The position numbers and the translations under genes are program-made. From Actinernus sp. WN-2022 (lineage: Eukaryota > Cnidaria > Anthozoa > Actiniaria > Actinernidae): a stretch of DNA of 64,000 nucleotides. The DNA lies in the NCBI GenBank assembly GCA_030867875.1, contig JAOWCC010000553.1, positions 1,141,001-1,205,000 on the forward strand. The letters run 5' to 3'. Below the pieces are notes generated by a model. It saw only the letters and a program-made list of their open reading frames with translations. It was not told the origin of the DNA and did no database searches. Positions 54,476 through 64,000 of this stretch are shown here, in pieces (positions within the stretch are counted from its first letter, which is position 1; each line of letters begins with the position of its first letter).

Positions 54476-57184
54476 ATTACAAAGTCCCACATGAGTCCAA
54501 AGATTCATTGTAAGCATTACTTTGTGTGGCTTGCAGCGACTGTCAAGGAGTTTAGGCAATCGAAACATAGCACTTCAGGGCGTGTCGCGGCAGGGATTAG
54601 GGACTATTTTACGGATCTTGATATATTCAGAGTTCATAGCGAGCAAACCACGGAAACCAGATGCTGCGATTTACGGTGATTTATTGCAAGGCTTTCTGAT
54701 CGAGTAATGAGGGATCGTAAACTGAAATAAACACATTAACGAATCTCTACATAACTATACATACAATAGAGCGAACAGCAATCACATGCGTAAAAACTAC
54801 TGTTTGGCTAACAATAATAGTACATGACGTTTGATAGGATATATAACGCTAAATATAATGCATGAACCGTAATCAATAATCGTAGCTAACTCACGTTGAT
54901 AATCCTTTGAACATAATATACTTTAGCTTAAATGGTCGCTAACTTTGCATAACATTCATGGATACAAGAGAAATTAAAAACTAGTCGACTAGCGTACGAT
55001 GTACAACAATAATTATCTGTGCTTAAGCCTATTGTAAAAAGAGTACTTACATATCGGTTCCGCTTGCCAGAGGTTACGTTCTTGCCGGATTGTGTTCGTT
55101 ATAATGAGGATTTCGTTAAATCGAGGTTCTGTTACATACATTTTACTTGTAATTTTGCCGGGCTGAAGAATATCGTTCGTTATACCGAGGACTTCGTTTT
55201 ATAAAGGTTCGTTAAATCGAGGTTCCACTGTACATCAAAACGGCTCTTTTGAGAGCCACCAAACTTGCAAAAGCAATGACCAGTGCTTACCCAGTAGTTT
55301 ATTTTGGTTTTGTGTGGTGTTTAGTAGTATAGCTTAACTCATTGAGTTAATAAAACAATTTATATACATTTACGGAACCTTGTGCAGATGTTCTCGCAGA
55401 TAAGCCGCACCCCCGATTCTAAACGAAGATTTTGGGTAGAAAGGCGTGGCTTATCCGTGAGTGAATACGGTATTCTCTTTCCTCAGTGGTTTAGTATCTC
55501 CATTGTAGTGGTAGAGTAGATATCTGCTTGGCTAACACTGGAATTCCACGAACTACATGCATTCACCTTGACCTACTCTTGTTCTAAGTAAATCAGAAGC
55601 AACTCTATAGTAATAAAGAACACTATCTCATTTCAAAGCTTATATAATATTCTTTTGATACGTTGGTATAAAACAAATTTAAATAATAATTGAAAATTAG
55701 CATAATTAAAATAATATGTTTGAACATTTTCCAATTCTAAGAATTAGTTGTGAAAAGACATTTCTGACATTTTCTTCATTTGTGCAACCTATTGAACAGT
55801 AACAACTGATATATTATGATTTGAACGGTAACAAATAAATATATTATGATATTTCAAACCCTGGATAAAAAAGGGCAACTAATCAAACCTGTTTGGTAAT
55901 ATTTAAACCCTATGAGGGCAGATAATTAGGAAATTACCATTCACATAGTAAATAATTTGTTGCAAACTGCAAATTTATGCAATTGAGTCATTCAAATTAT
56001 GTCAAATTACTAGTGGTGCTTGTTGAAACAAAGCAGGTTAGAAAAACAAATCCATACTGGTCTGAATCCTCTTCTCTACTCACTTGGGATTCACAAAGTA
56101 TTAGACCTCAAAAGAATTATGCATAATTGGAAGGTATGATTCCAACCATTTATCACTTTGCTAGAGTAAGTTAAAGTGAGTGATATTAAACAAAAATAAA
56201 TTAATATGTGCTGGATATGAACAAAATATCCTCTTTCATTTTTTAATTGTCTCATTTACATTATTATTGGTTTTAAAATCTATATTCATAAAAGGTAGTA
56301 ATATGAAGTAGTATAGGCTGGCATTCTCAACTTACGCAAAGCTTTGAAACCTCCGAGAAAGCACAATGATAGACTTGAATTTGTTTTTTACTCTTTCATT
56401 TAGAAAGTTACATGTAAGCTGCTAAAACTTAAATTCAAAGACATGAAAATGAAAGTTTGGTTCAGCCGTATCAGGAGAGGCGAAGTATGATAATGTCTCT
56501 CTGTGAAATCATAGTTTCAATATCCCTGTCTGGAAATCAGACGTCAGTCAAGAGATAAAGAACAGATTTATAAATCACCGCAACAATGGTGAATCCATGA
56601 AACTCATTCAACCAGTGCTTTGCAAACATTAAAGTCATTGTATGACAACTTGATTTTTTTTCTCTTCACTGGAACCAATTCTCACCTGATTGCTTAGTTT
56701 TCTAATAGAATCCCATTTCAGCACAGCTGGTGCTGATCACATTTTGATTGAGAAGAAAATGTTTCTTAACAGTAATCTTCCTACCATGGAAACAGCACTA
56801 TTAAGAACACAATATATTATTGGTTGTCTAATATGCTTGTGCCAGGCTCCACAGCAAGATGGCGACCTCTTGTACTGTGAAATGAGTTTTAACTGTGACA
56901 TTTTTATGTTTCAAGCAATAAATCTACCCATTGTAAATCTTGCTGCAGAACTTACAGTTACTTTTCACATTACTATACTCTGGCATGATACTGGGAGCAG
57001 CAGTATTCCCCTCTTCAATATCACCAAGCTAACGGATGGGTTTTGCAGTGGATTCAATGCCATTTACTGAATAGAACAATAATTACCCTTCCAATGTCAT
57101 TAAAATGGGAAAATAAAGTTTTTTTCACCATTAGTTTCTTATTCTCAGGCAGTTGTACTTTCCAATATGCTGATCAGACCCATG
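54476..57184. other. Intergenic stretch with a Tc1/pogo-type terminus
   Basis: No gene. Around 55,085-55,235 the words cgttataatgaggatttcg, cgttataccgaggacttcg and gttaaatcgaggttccactgta follow one another. The last is like the terminal inverted repeat of Tigger/pogo elements, so a transposon end or solo remnant lies here. The rest is AT-rich. Confidence 0.45.
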
Positions 57185-57778
57185 CATTTCTTATAGTCAG
57201 CAATGGTTGATGGGTTGCCTGATACTGATGCAGCAAAATACACCATTCTCCTTTAGTTGGCAATGACAACAACAGAAAGCGTTGCCAGAGTGGGAGGTGG
57301 ACATTAGAGACACAACTTTGTTGAACTTCCATTGGATTGTAACTAGCTCCTCATCCCTCTTCCAACATTTTATGTCACCACGCTGAACTTTCTTGTTCCA
57401 GGAAAGCCCCTTCAATTCTGCAATATTTTTCCACATCCTAAACAGCATTTGCAAATAAGTTCAGTTGCTTTATTGTTGTGTAGAAATTAGACAAAAAAAT
57501 ATACAACTTTGTCTAAAAAGGCTGGCATAAATTCATTACATGCTAAGTCATGCTCAGGTCGATCCCTTGCAGTCTGGTCTGTGTAGATGTTAAGAACAAC
57601 AGAATAACCTGGCACAGCTTTGGCAAGTACCCCAAAGTTTGAATCCCCACTTTGCAGGTTTGCCCTGTATGTACTGTCTCGTGCCTAAATGTCTCTTATT
57701 TCTCACCATCCTTTCATAGAGCATTCGTTCTTTCCAAAGATTGTTACCCTCTGCAGTTGGGTCGCAAATCTTCAGCAT
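57185..57778 (-). pseudogene. piggyBac-type transposase relic
   Basis: One frame (57,778-57,590) contains TRQYIQGKPAKWGFKLWGTC, matching the conserved (Y/M)xPxKPxKWGIKLW block of piggyBac transposases. A second (57,454-57,197) contains KVQRGDIKCWKRDEELVTIQ and WKFNKVVSLMSTSHSG, the W-D/F-NK-V-x-LST region. A third supplies DYKKCMG, the DYNxxMGGVD-like motif. Frameshifts separate them and the DDD triad is not intact (the usual D in WxDNK is Phe). Inactive remnant. Confidence 0.65.
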
Positions 57779-58918
57779 GCCAAGAGTAGCCTTGAATCTA
57801 AATTATTGCAAAGGTGCCCAAAGGTACAGTGACTTGCAGGACCAGAATCTCTCAATATTTGAAGGGCATGTACACTATCTGCTTTCAGGTAATATCATCA
57901 CATCTGTACCCTTTTATTCATTTGCGAAGTCACAAATTTGTGAAATAATGGCCAGAGGGAAGAACAACTGATGAGGCTGTAGTTGTATACTGGTGAATGT
58001 TATCTCTTATAATGACATTGGCTATGGTGAATACCAGTAAGCCTTGAAGTTGTAAAATGGGGCACATTCACTGGACCATCATCAGGATCATTATAATCCA
58101 TGGTTGTTTTTAAAACAAATGCATATCAAACATTTATTTAATGTCAAGTAAGTCTGCCTGTGCGAAAAGAACACATGGGAAAAACGTACTTCCAGTCACA
58201 ATTCAGGCGAAAATTATATCAGTTCCGGTAGATGCACACATTCCAGTTTAATATATATGGGCAATTCCACACGAGTTAAAATCAACATGTTACAATCAAG
58301 ATTTTTAAAATGTTGTTTCAGAAAGAATCATGCCCTGTGCTGCATTGCAGGCATGTTATAGTATACAGAAAAATAAATTCCACTTCGCTTGTGGCAAGGG
58401 TGTATCCAGGGGGGTTCCCAAAGTATGTTTATTTATTTTTTAGCATACAACATCTCGTGATGCACATTCCACGTATATTAGACATAAACCCTCACTGGAG
58501 TTTATACATAACTGATGTAAACATCATCTAAAAGAGTTTCTAAAAATAGTAAAAAGGATGCGAAGTTCTGTCACGTAAATTGTTTTCTCTTCTTAAATAA
58601 CCATTTGAAGGATAATCGAAACATCCCTGCAGTACTGCTACATATGCAATAGAAACACTTTGATTAAAACAAAACTGGTAAACTGTAACATTTTAGAAAT
58701 AACTGGAACAAAACCTCTTCACGGACGTTACATTTTCTAGACCTGAGTACAAACACGTCAAATGTTTTGAAACTCTTAAAAACAAAGATGTACAAAAGGT
58801 CCAAAGAAATAAATTACATGTATACCAGCTACAAATAAAATTGTCATACAAAGGCTTACTTGCAGTCATTTGCACACTTCAATAGTTTCCCATTTGCATG
58901 CTTACATGTATTTGTTAT
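57779..58918. other. Intergenic stretch
   Basis: No supported gene. Short ORFs only. Confidence 0.4.
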
Positions 58919-59474
58919 TTAAACCCTTTTATGTTTTCTAATGGCCTTGAAGAGTTTTTCTACAGCTGGTCGTTCTGGAATTGGAAATGGCCCACTAATA
59001 CAATTAGGAACTGTAACTGGACTAAAAAAAAAACATTTGAAAAGTGATCACTAGAGAGATCTTCTGTAGTGTATGAGCAAAGTAGTAACGGTGTAAAACC
59101 CGAAAGAAACAAACACAAATTGTACTTACACATGCTCGTTTTTAATATGGCGCAATCTCTCGCATTACTCGTGCGCATGCACGGTACATATGTAAATGTA
59201 GGGTGACATTAATATTCATAAGACATGGCAATTGCCCCTTTGTGAGAAGGGAACAACGGAAACCTAACAGTCTCAACTGAAAAGTATGACAATAACCTTT
59301 TCAGCCTGTGAATGTCTGAATAACGATAATTATAAAGAATATTTCCAAAATGTTATATAGAACCGTTGTGGTGATCTCTTATCGGAAACTGCTGTAGTGC
59401 TAGGTGTGTTTACCCTGTGATTGACTCGGCTCACTTGGTGTAGATACAGGTGCAGGAATATCCACCTCGGGCAT
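58919..59474 (-). CDS. Small two-exon protein, 50 aa, unknown
   Basis: Exon 59,474-59,414 (ATG; MPEVDIPAPVSTPSEPSQSQ; donor G|GTAAAC, phase 1) joins exactly to exon 59,010-58,919 (acceptor gttacag; PNCISGPFPIPERPAVEKLF; stop TAA). Splice borders and phase agree. Pro-rich N-terminus, helical basic C-terminus. It could be the 3' end of a larger gene if upstream exons exist. No domain recognised. Confidence 0.35.
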
Positions 59475-60689
59475 TTTGGAGGTATTGTCACTCCCTGTTG
59501 TTTGTTATACATAGTTGAAGTGACTGGAGAAGTATATTGTATTTGTTCCCCCTCAAGCAAGTTGTGACAACCATATCCTTTACATCAGCCGGGACTGCGT
59601 TCTGAGCCAGAACCTGTTTGTTCATGTTGTGCAAAACTACTTTGCTGTGGATGCTTATGGCGTGAACTAACTGAAGGACCTCGTGCGAGCTCTTATTTAT
59701 ACACGCTTAGAAAGGGACTGGTGCAAATAGTACTAATAAAAATATATTTCTTTTACACCATATCACATTTTTGTTTGTTGTGGGTATGTATGAAACTCCC
59801 TCATGTATTCGATTACTTTTTTAGACTGCTATTCCACCATAATACCTATTCCCACTTATCACGACATTTGATGTAATGTTTATACGGCTCTACTGTTATA
59901 TCAACTTCGTTATTAGCGCGTGTTCCTACTATTTCCCCAAACCTCGTGCTTTCTAATAATTTCTTGAACTTCTGCCAGTTTAGATTTGTTCTCTAGTTCC
60001 CTACCTTTGTGACTGTGGATGCTCCAAACTCCTATTGTAAGAGATCCCAGCATGTATCTAAAGACAATACCAGAAAATAGCCGCTAAACGGAACAGAACA
60101 AACACTAAATGTGTTGAGGATCTCTTACAATAATCTGTGATTTCATGGACTTCTCATAATAATTATTACATGTATTTCTTCGTGGGGAGGGGCTTATTTT
60201 CGAAATGGTTAAAGTACACAAATACTGTAATATACAAATGATACACAGCAATGAGCAACTTTGCAATTACTATATTATTAGTTGTTTCCAGTTGGATGTC
60301 GGATTGCTTTATGTCTGCAGTGAACTAAAATTCTATAATGTTTGCTTCTCCTGAGATATTTGGCTTGTTGTTTTGACGTTATCCATCCGTTAAAATGATA
60401 TTGAAACTTTCAGCATGTCTATGGCTCTTTTGTTCTGGGCCCGGTTGTTCAAAACCTGATTAAGCTAATCCAAGATTAAGGGCAATCTTTAGGTCAATTT
60501 GTTAACGTGTGAACTATATATTTGAGGTTAAAAACTCGTTCATAGAGAAGAAATAACAAGTACTTTTTAAGTTGTCTTGCTAGATTTGCAAACAAATACC
60601 TTCTACCGAGAGAACCAATTAAACCATTGGCTAAGAGTTAAACCAATAAGCAGCTGGCTTTAGATGCCATGATTTAAAATACAGCTCTA
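59475..60689. other. Intergenic stretch
   Basis: No gene seen; AT-rich with few structural signals. Confidence 0.4.
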
Positions 60690-60865
60690 GAAAGTCTTGG
60701 AGGGTTCCCTCTCGTAAATGATAGTAATGGTGTCGTCATCTGGATCATATTCTTGTACTTCTGCTGCATACCAACCATCTTTCCAGCCAGATCCTTTTGA
60801 CATCGTCCTTGGCCCATCGTACTAGGATCCTGGCTCCAATCTCTGTCACTTGGTCGTAATGTTAC
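60690..60865 (-). pseudogene. Tudor-like repeat exon of the second SAP-Tudor copy
   Basis: The minus strand reads EIGARILVRWAKDDV and then, one frame over, SKGSGWKDGWYAAEVQEYDP with DDTITIIYEREPS. This is the same Tudor-like repeat as at 19.0-19.5 kb, with a frameshift before GSGW. It would be the 3' exon of the copy at 62.1-63.2 kb. Confidence 0.5.
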
Positions 60866-62124
60866 ACTATAAAATGTAACCGTTTAAATGTTTTAGGAAA
60901 GGATTGGTGATTAGAATAAGGGTTTTTAAATAAACAGCTAAACATGGAAGCATGAAACATAGTCAAAATTATGGTAAGGGGATCTTCAACTTCAGAGTTT
61001 ATAATTAGTTCTTGTAGTTAAGTGTAGCTTTGTTTGCTCTGACGTGCCCAAATGTCGTGATTAACGAGCCATAAAAGTAGTAATTTAGTTATTAGTATTT
61101 AGTTAAAGGGGTCGATATACATTAGCAGATATAATCTTCGCGGAAAATAAAATGAGTTGTCCCTTCTTTCGAGTATAATTAATCGAACACCCATCAAAGT
61201 AGAGTAAACATAATGTCGTTCAATCTCATTAACTCTACGAAACTCTCGTTCTGTTTGCTCTTCTAAGGAAATAGATTAGTATTTGGGGGCAATTGTAAAA
61301 TCAATTATGGGATTACAAAAGTTATTAGTATATGCATTTGATATAGTCTATCTTTTAGCCGCTATGCATGGGTTCATATATATGTAGCAACAAACACTTA
61401 TCAGATTTAATATGACACTATATAATTATGCCTTGATTTCCGTATGCAAAATCCATTAGGAGTTGTTTCGATTCAATTAACAAAAAGGCTTGGGAGGAAG
61501 TCATTAAAATATGTCAGAGATAATGGTGTTGGGTCAAGACGAGTTGACCTATGAAAACATAAGAACTCTTATCTTTGTTGGTTTTTGTGATAAACTAATT
61601 GATATCCTATTTACAAGTACTTATGTACAGGCAACTTGTGTGAGCTTTGAGTAACGTGTAATATCAAGTATAGGTGACCATTTCACATGAACTTAAACTA
61701 GGCGGTCCTTGATTTAGCTAAGGCTAAAGCCACGCCTCGTCCCACCAGGTACGGTTGCGTACTTAATTGAATTGGACTTTGTTCTAAAGTCACCTCTTCC
61801 TAATATTTGTGGTTAAGACTTAACTTTCTCTACGGTAGAATGAGTATCAATGGTTAAGCAAATCCTATGTTAAGTTTCTTTGCAAACTTTGTCTGCTAAA
61901 TATCTTTTATTCTTGTTTTGTCAATCTCTTTTCACTGGTTACTCCCAGTCACTAGTTGCCTTACATCAGAATACATTAAGAGAGGATAGCCAATAGGAGC
62001 CAAGCTTTAGATTGATAGCTGTCTGTCCATAAGATTGACAAGAGCTAGCCGATAAAAGGCGAAGCCCACATTGTAAGAGGGAGTTGTCGCGGAGTGTTCC
62101 GCGGAGTAAAGCGAATAAAGAAGT
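60866..62124. other. Probable intron or intergenic stretch
   Basis: Nothing coding recognised. It separates the two pieces of the SAP-Tudor copy and would be an intron if they were once one gene. Confidence 0.35.
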
Positions 62125-63210
62125 TCAACTCAGACCAAGTCTGGCCTGCTCACTTGAGTACGATCCCGGTCCCAAGGGAAGCCAAAAGAAGGTTTTGGTC
62201 CCGAAACAGTAAAGATCTGTATCAGTACAACTTGTCCTCATTACCTTAAAACTTCCCATCTGCACACTTTCTCTGACTTTCATACTATAGCATTCTCCTT
62301 GCTCATTACTGTACTCCACATCGATCTCATCAGACTTTTCATTGTATCTCCGGACAACCCCATTGTACCATCCAGGCTTCCAGCCCAACATGCCATCTTC
62401 CTTGCTCCATAACACAGAAACACCAGTACCAGGAATGCAAATTGCTGTAACGTTGCCTGTGTCCCTTTTCTCACGATGTACTTGCATAGTAACATCAATT
62501 AACTTTTCAAGATCGTCCAAAACGTTCGTTTAGTTTGAAATGGACATCCCCTCGGGGATGGAAGATCTGTTAGGGTTATCCATCTCTTTGTTTGAGACAG
62601 AGGCACGTTATCGGGGTAGGTTATCACTTAGTAAAGGTTTAACATCCCTTTTGAATGTTCACTCTCTATACAGTACTTCTTCTCCAATGATGTTGATTTG
62701 TAACTCCTCTCTGATTATGGTTCTAGTTGTCCCAATCAACTCCTTTAAGGTCTCAAGCTCTCTCATGAATAAAAGGTGGATTGTTCCTGTGCGAACTGCA
62801 AGATCACGCAGAACAAGCTGATCTTTACATCCCTCAGTACGAATATTGTGGAAATGGAGGATTTATTTTATTTTACTTAGAGGTAACCTTGCGATGTCTT
62901 TTGCTTCACATGGAATGACAGAAATGTCACCAGTGTGTGGTTGTAGATTTGGAGGAGGGGTTAGAGAAGGATCCTTGGAGATGAGGCGACTGACAAGTTT
63001 GTGCTTTGTATCTCTGCAGTCCAACCCTTTTCCCTTGCACTTCTGTTCAAGTGTCGCCTGCTTTTCTTTGTACAGACTATGTTGACTCCAGCGTTGCCTT
63101 TTCAAACATTCTATGTAGTCAGCTTTGATTCCCATAGCCTTCTTATCCAAGTACTTTGTCACATATTCTCCTTTCATCGCGCAGAATGGCCTTTGTTCGA
63201 GGGACATCAT
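62125..63210 (-). pseudogene. SAP + Tudor-like gene, second copy, decayed by in-frame stops
   Basis: A single frame runs from 63,210 to 62,125. It encodes a SAP-like helix pair (ATLEQKCKGKGLDCRDTKHK), a second SAP-like segment after a stop at 62,863-62,865 (FHNIRTEGCKDQLVLRDLAV), a linker with three more stops (near 62,690, 62,632 and 62,533), and a Tudor-like repeat (GVSVLWSKEDGMLGWKPGWY, EIDVEYSNEQGECY). The order matches the 3' half of the gene at 18,995-25,016. Here there is no OTU or transposase-like part upstream. Decay by four nonsense codons in one frame, without frameshift, contrasts with the other copy. Confidence 0.65.
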
Positions 63211-63658
63211 TAGTTAAGGTCGCCTCATTAGAAATTAAATGAGTTAGATGTTGACTGAAAGGAAATCCGTTTTAGATGTGATTCTCATGTTTATCTGAAT
63301 TTCGAATGTCCTTTATCGTGGCCTTGTGAATACTCGTTACTCGACATGAAAAGTTCGCACTTTAGACTTTAGTAGCTTTGTCTTTCAGCTAGAAATTCAC
63401 AATCATTTTAAGTTCGCATCACACAAAATGTTTGGAAACAGATTCCGTAATTTTGTAACTTTAAAAGAACGATACTATTGAAGATTCTCTCTTCCCCTTA
63501 GGAGAGTCTTAGTTTGCAGAGTCACTGTGAATCGCTTTATGCTGAAAACTTACCGTGCAAAATTTATTGCATGAATTTGACCATGTTCGACTGGGCTTTT
63601 GGAGTTTAGAAGAGTAGGATTCTCAAACGAAGCCTCAATATCAAATATATTAAATCTA
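63211..63658. other. Intergenic stretch
   Basis: Nothing recognised between the SAP-Tudor copy and the retrotransposon end. Confidence 0.4.
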
Positions 63659-64000
63659 TCAAATAGTTGTCAAATATATCCGACTTTTTAGATCCACCTT
63701 ATAGGTCGCTAGAGTTGGGGATGATTTGTTTTCATCCGGGATGACATTCCATAAGTTAACAATGCGCAAAAAATACGAGTCCCTAAAGCTGGACGTCCTG
63801 GGAATGACAGAATGCCTAAAGTACAAACCAGAGTAAGCACGGCGGGAACAACCGGAACACGAGCTCACGTATTTAGTGATGTCAATACTAATAGCATTAG
63901 ACTTGCATTTGTAAAAGAAGACTAGATCTAGGTGTTCTAACCAGTAATTGATAGGTAAAAGGTTTAAGGACACCAAACGATCCTTATAGCTAGGTCGAGG
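63659..64000 (-). CDS. 3' end of a non-LTR retrotransposon reverse-transcriptase ORF, truncated by window edge
   Basis: The frame is open from the window edge to the stop at 63,659. It contains LVSLNLLPINYWLEHLDLVF then FFYKC, and RTSSFRDSYFLRIVNLWNVI near the end, the signature tail of LINE (Jockey/CR1-like) ORF2 proteins with the typical RIVxLWN motif. The RT catalytic part would lie beyond 64,000. The frame shown has no lesion. Element termini are not visible. Confidence 0.65.
   Translation of the reverse strand, partial: PRPSYKDRLVSLNLLPINYWLEHLDLVFFYKCKSNAISIDITKYVSSCSGCSRRAYSGLYFRHSVIPRTSSFRDSYFLRIVNLWNVIPDENKSSPTLATYKVDLKSRIYLTTI

Overview
The window looks like nuclear DNA of a marine invertebrate, most likely a cnidarian (coral or anemone type; a sponge is not excluded). 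It is AT-rich and has spliced exons with GT/AG borders. It is dense in foldback and inverted-repeat elements and carries several degenerate eukaryotic transposon families. The taxonomic call is inference; no rRNA or marker gene is present.

Region 1 (about 1.87-11.4 kb) is the clearest unit: an integrated Maverick/Polinton- or adintovirus-like DNA virus, more GC-rich than its flanks. A protein-primed family B DNA polymerase runs on the + strand (1870-5616). It meets, tail to tail at a shared 14-bp poly(A) region, a minus-strand virion cluster. Reading from 11.4 kb down, the cluster encodes a small basic Gly-Gly protein, a double jelly-roll type major capsid protein, an adenain-like protease, a packaging ATPase, a pX-like protein, a short basic protein, a conserved element protein, a second short basic protein and an 85-aa ORF. 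The virion genes from the capsid protein down to 5710 are all open. The polymerase has one in-frame stop between its B and C motifs. I find no integrase, no penton and no terminal inverted repeats, so the ends are undefined.

Region 2 (12-19 kb) holds relics: a PIF1-like helicase C-terminal part, unknown broken ORFs, a minisatellite and foldback repeats.

Region 3 (18,995-25,016, minus) is one decayed gene with an unusual architecture: an OTU/vertnin-like domain, about 1 kb of Ser-Pro repeats, an RNase H-fold transposase-like region, two SAP domains and two Tudor-like repeats. At least six lesions interrupt it. A second, shorter copy of the SAP-Tudor part lies at 60.7-63.2 kb.

Region 4 (25-44.8 kb) is mostly intergenic. 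It contains a plausible CIDE-N domain gene (29,663-30,844), exons of an unidentified gene (37.4-39.2 kb), a PIF/Harbinger-type non-autonomous element with TAA target duplication, several long near-perfect hairpins, and small ORFs of uncertain status.

Region 5 (44,809-49,989) is a tyrosine-recombinase element with split direct repeats in the order A1-body-B1-A2-B2, the Ngaro/PAT arrangement. Its body keeps a gag-like relic and a recombinase relic but has no room for a reverse transcriptase.

Region 6 (50-64 kb) has short candidate exons, a second PIF1-like relic, a piggyBac transposase relic, the second SAP-Tudor copy, and the 3' end of a non-LTR retrotransposon running off the window edge.
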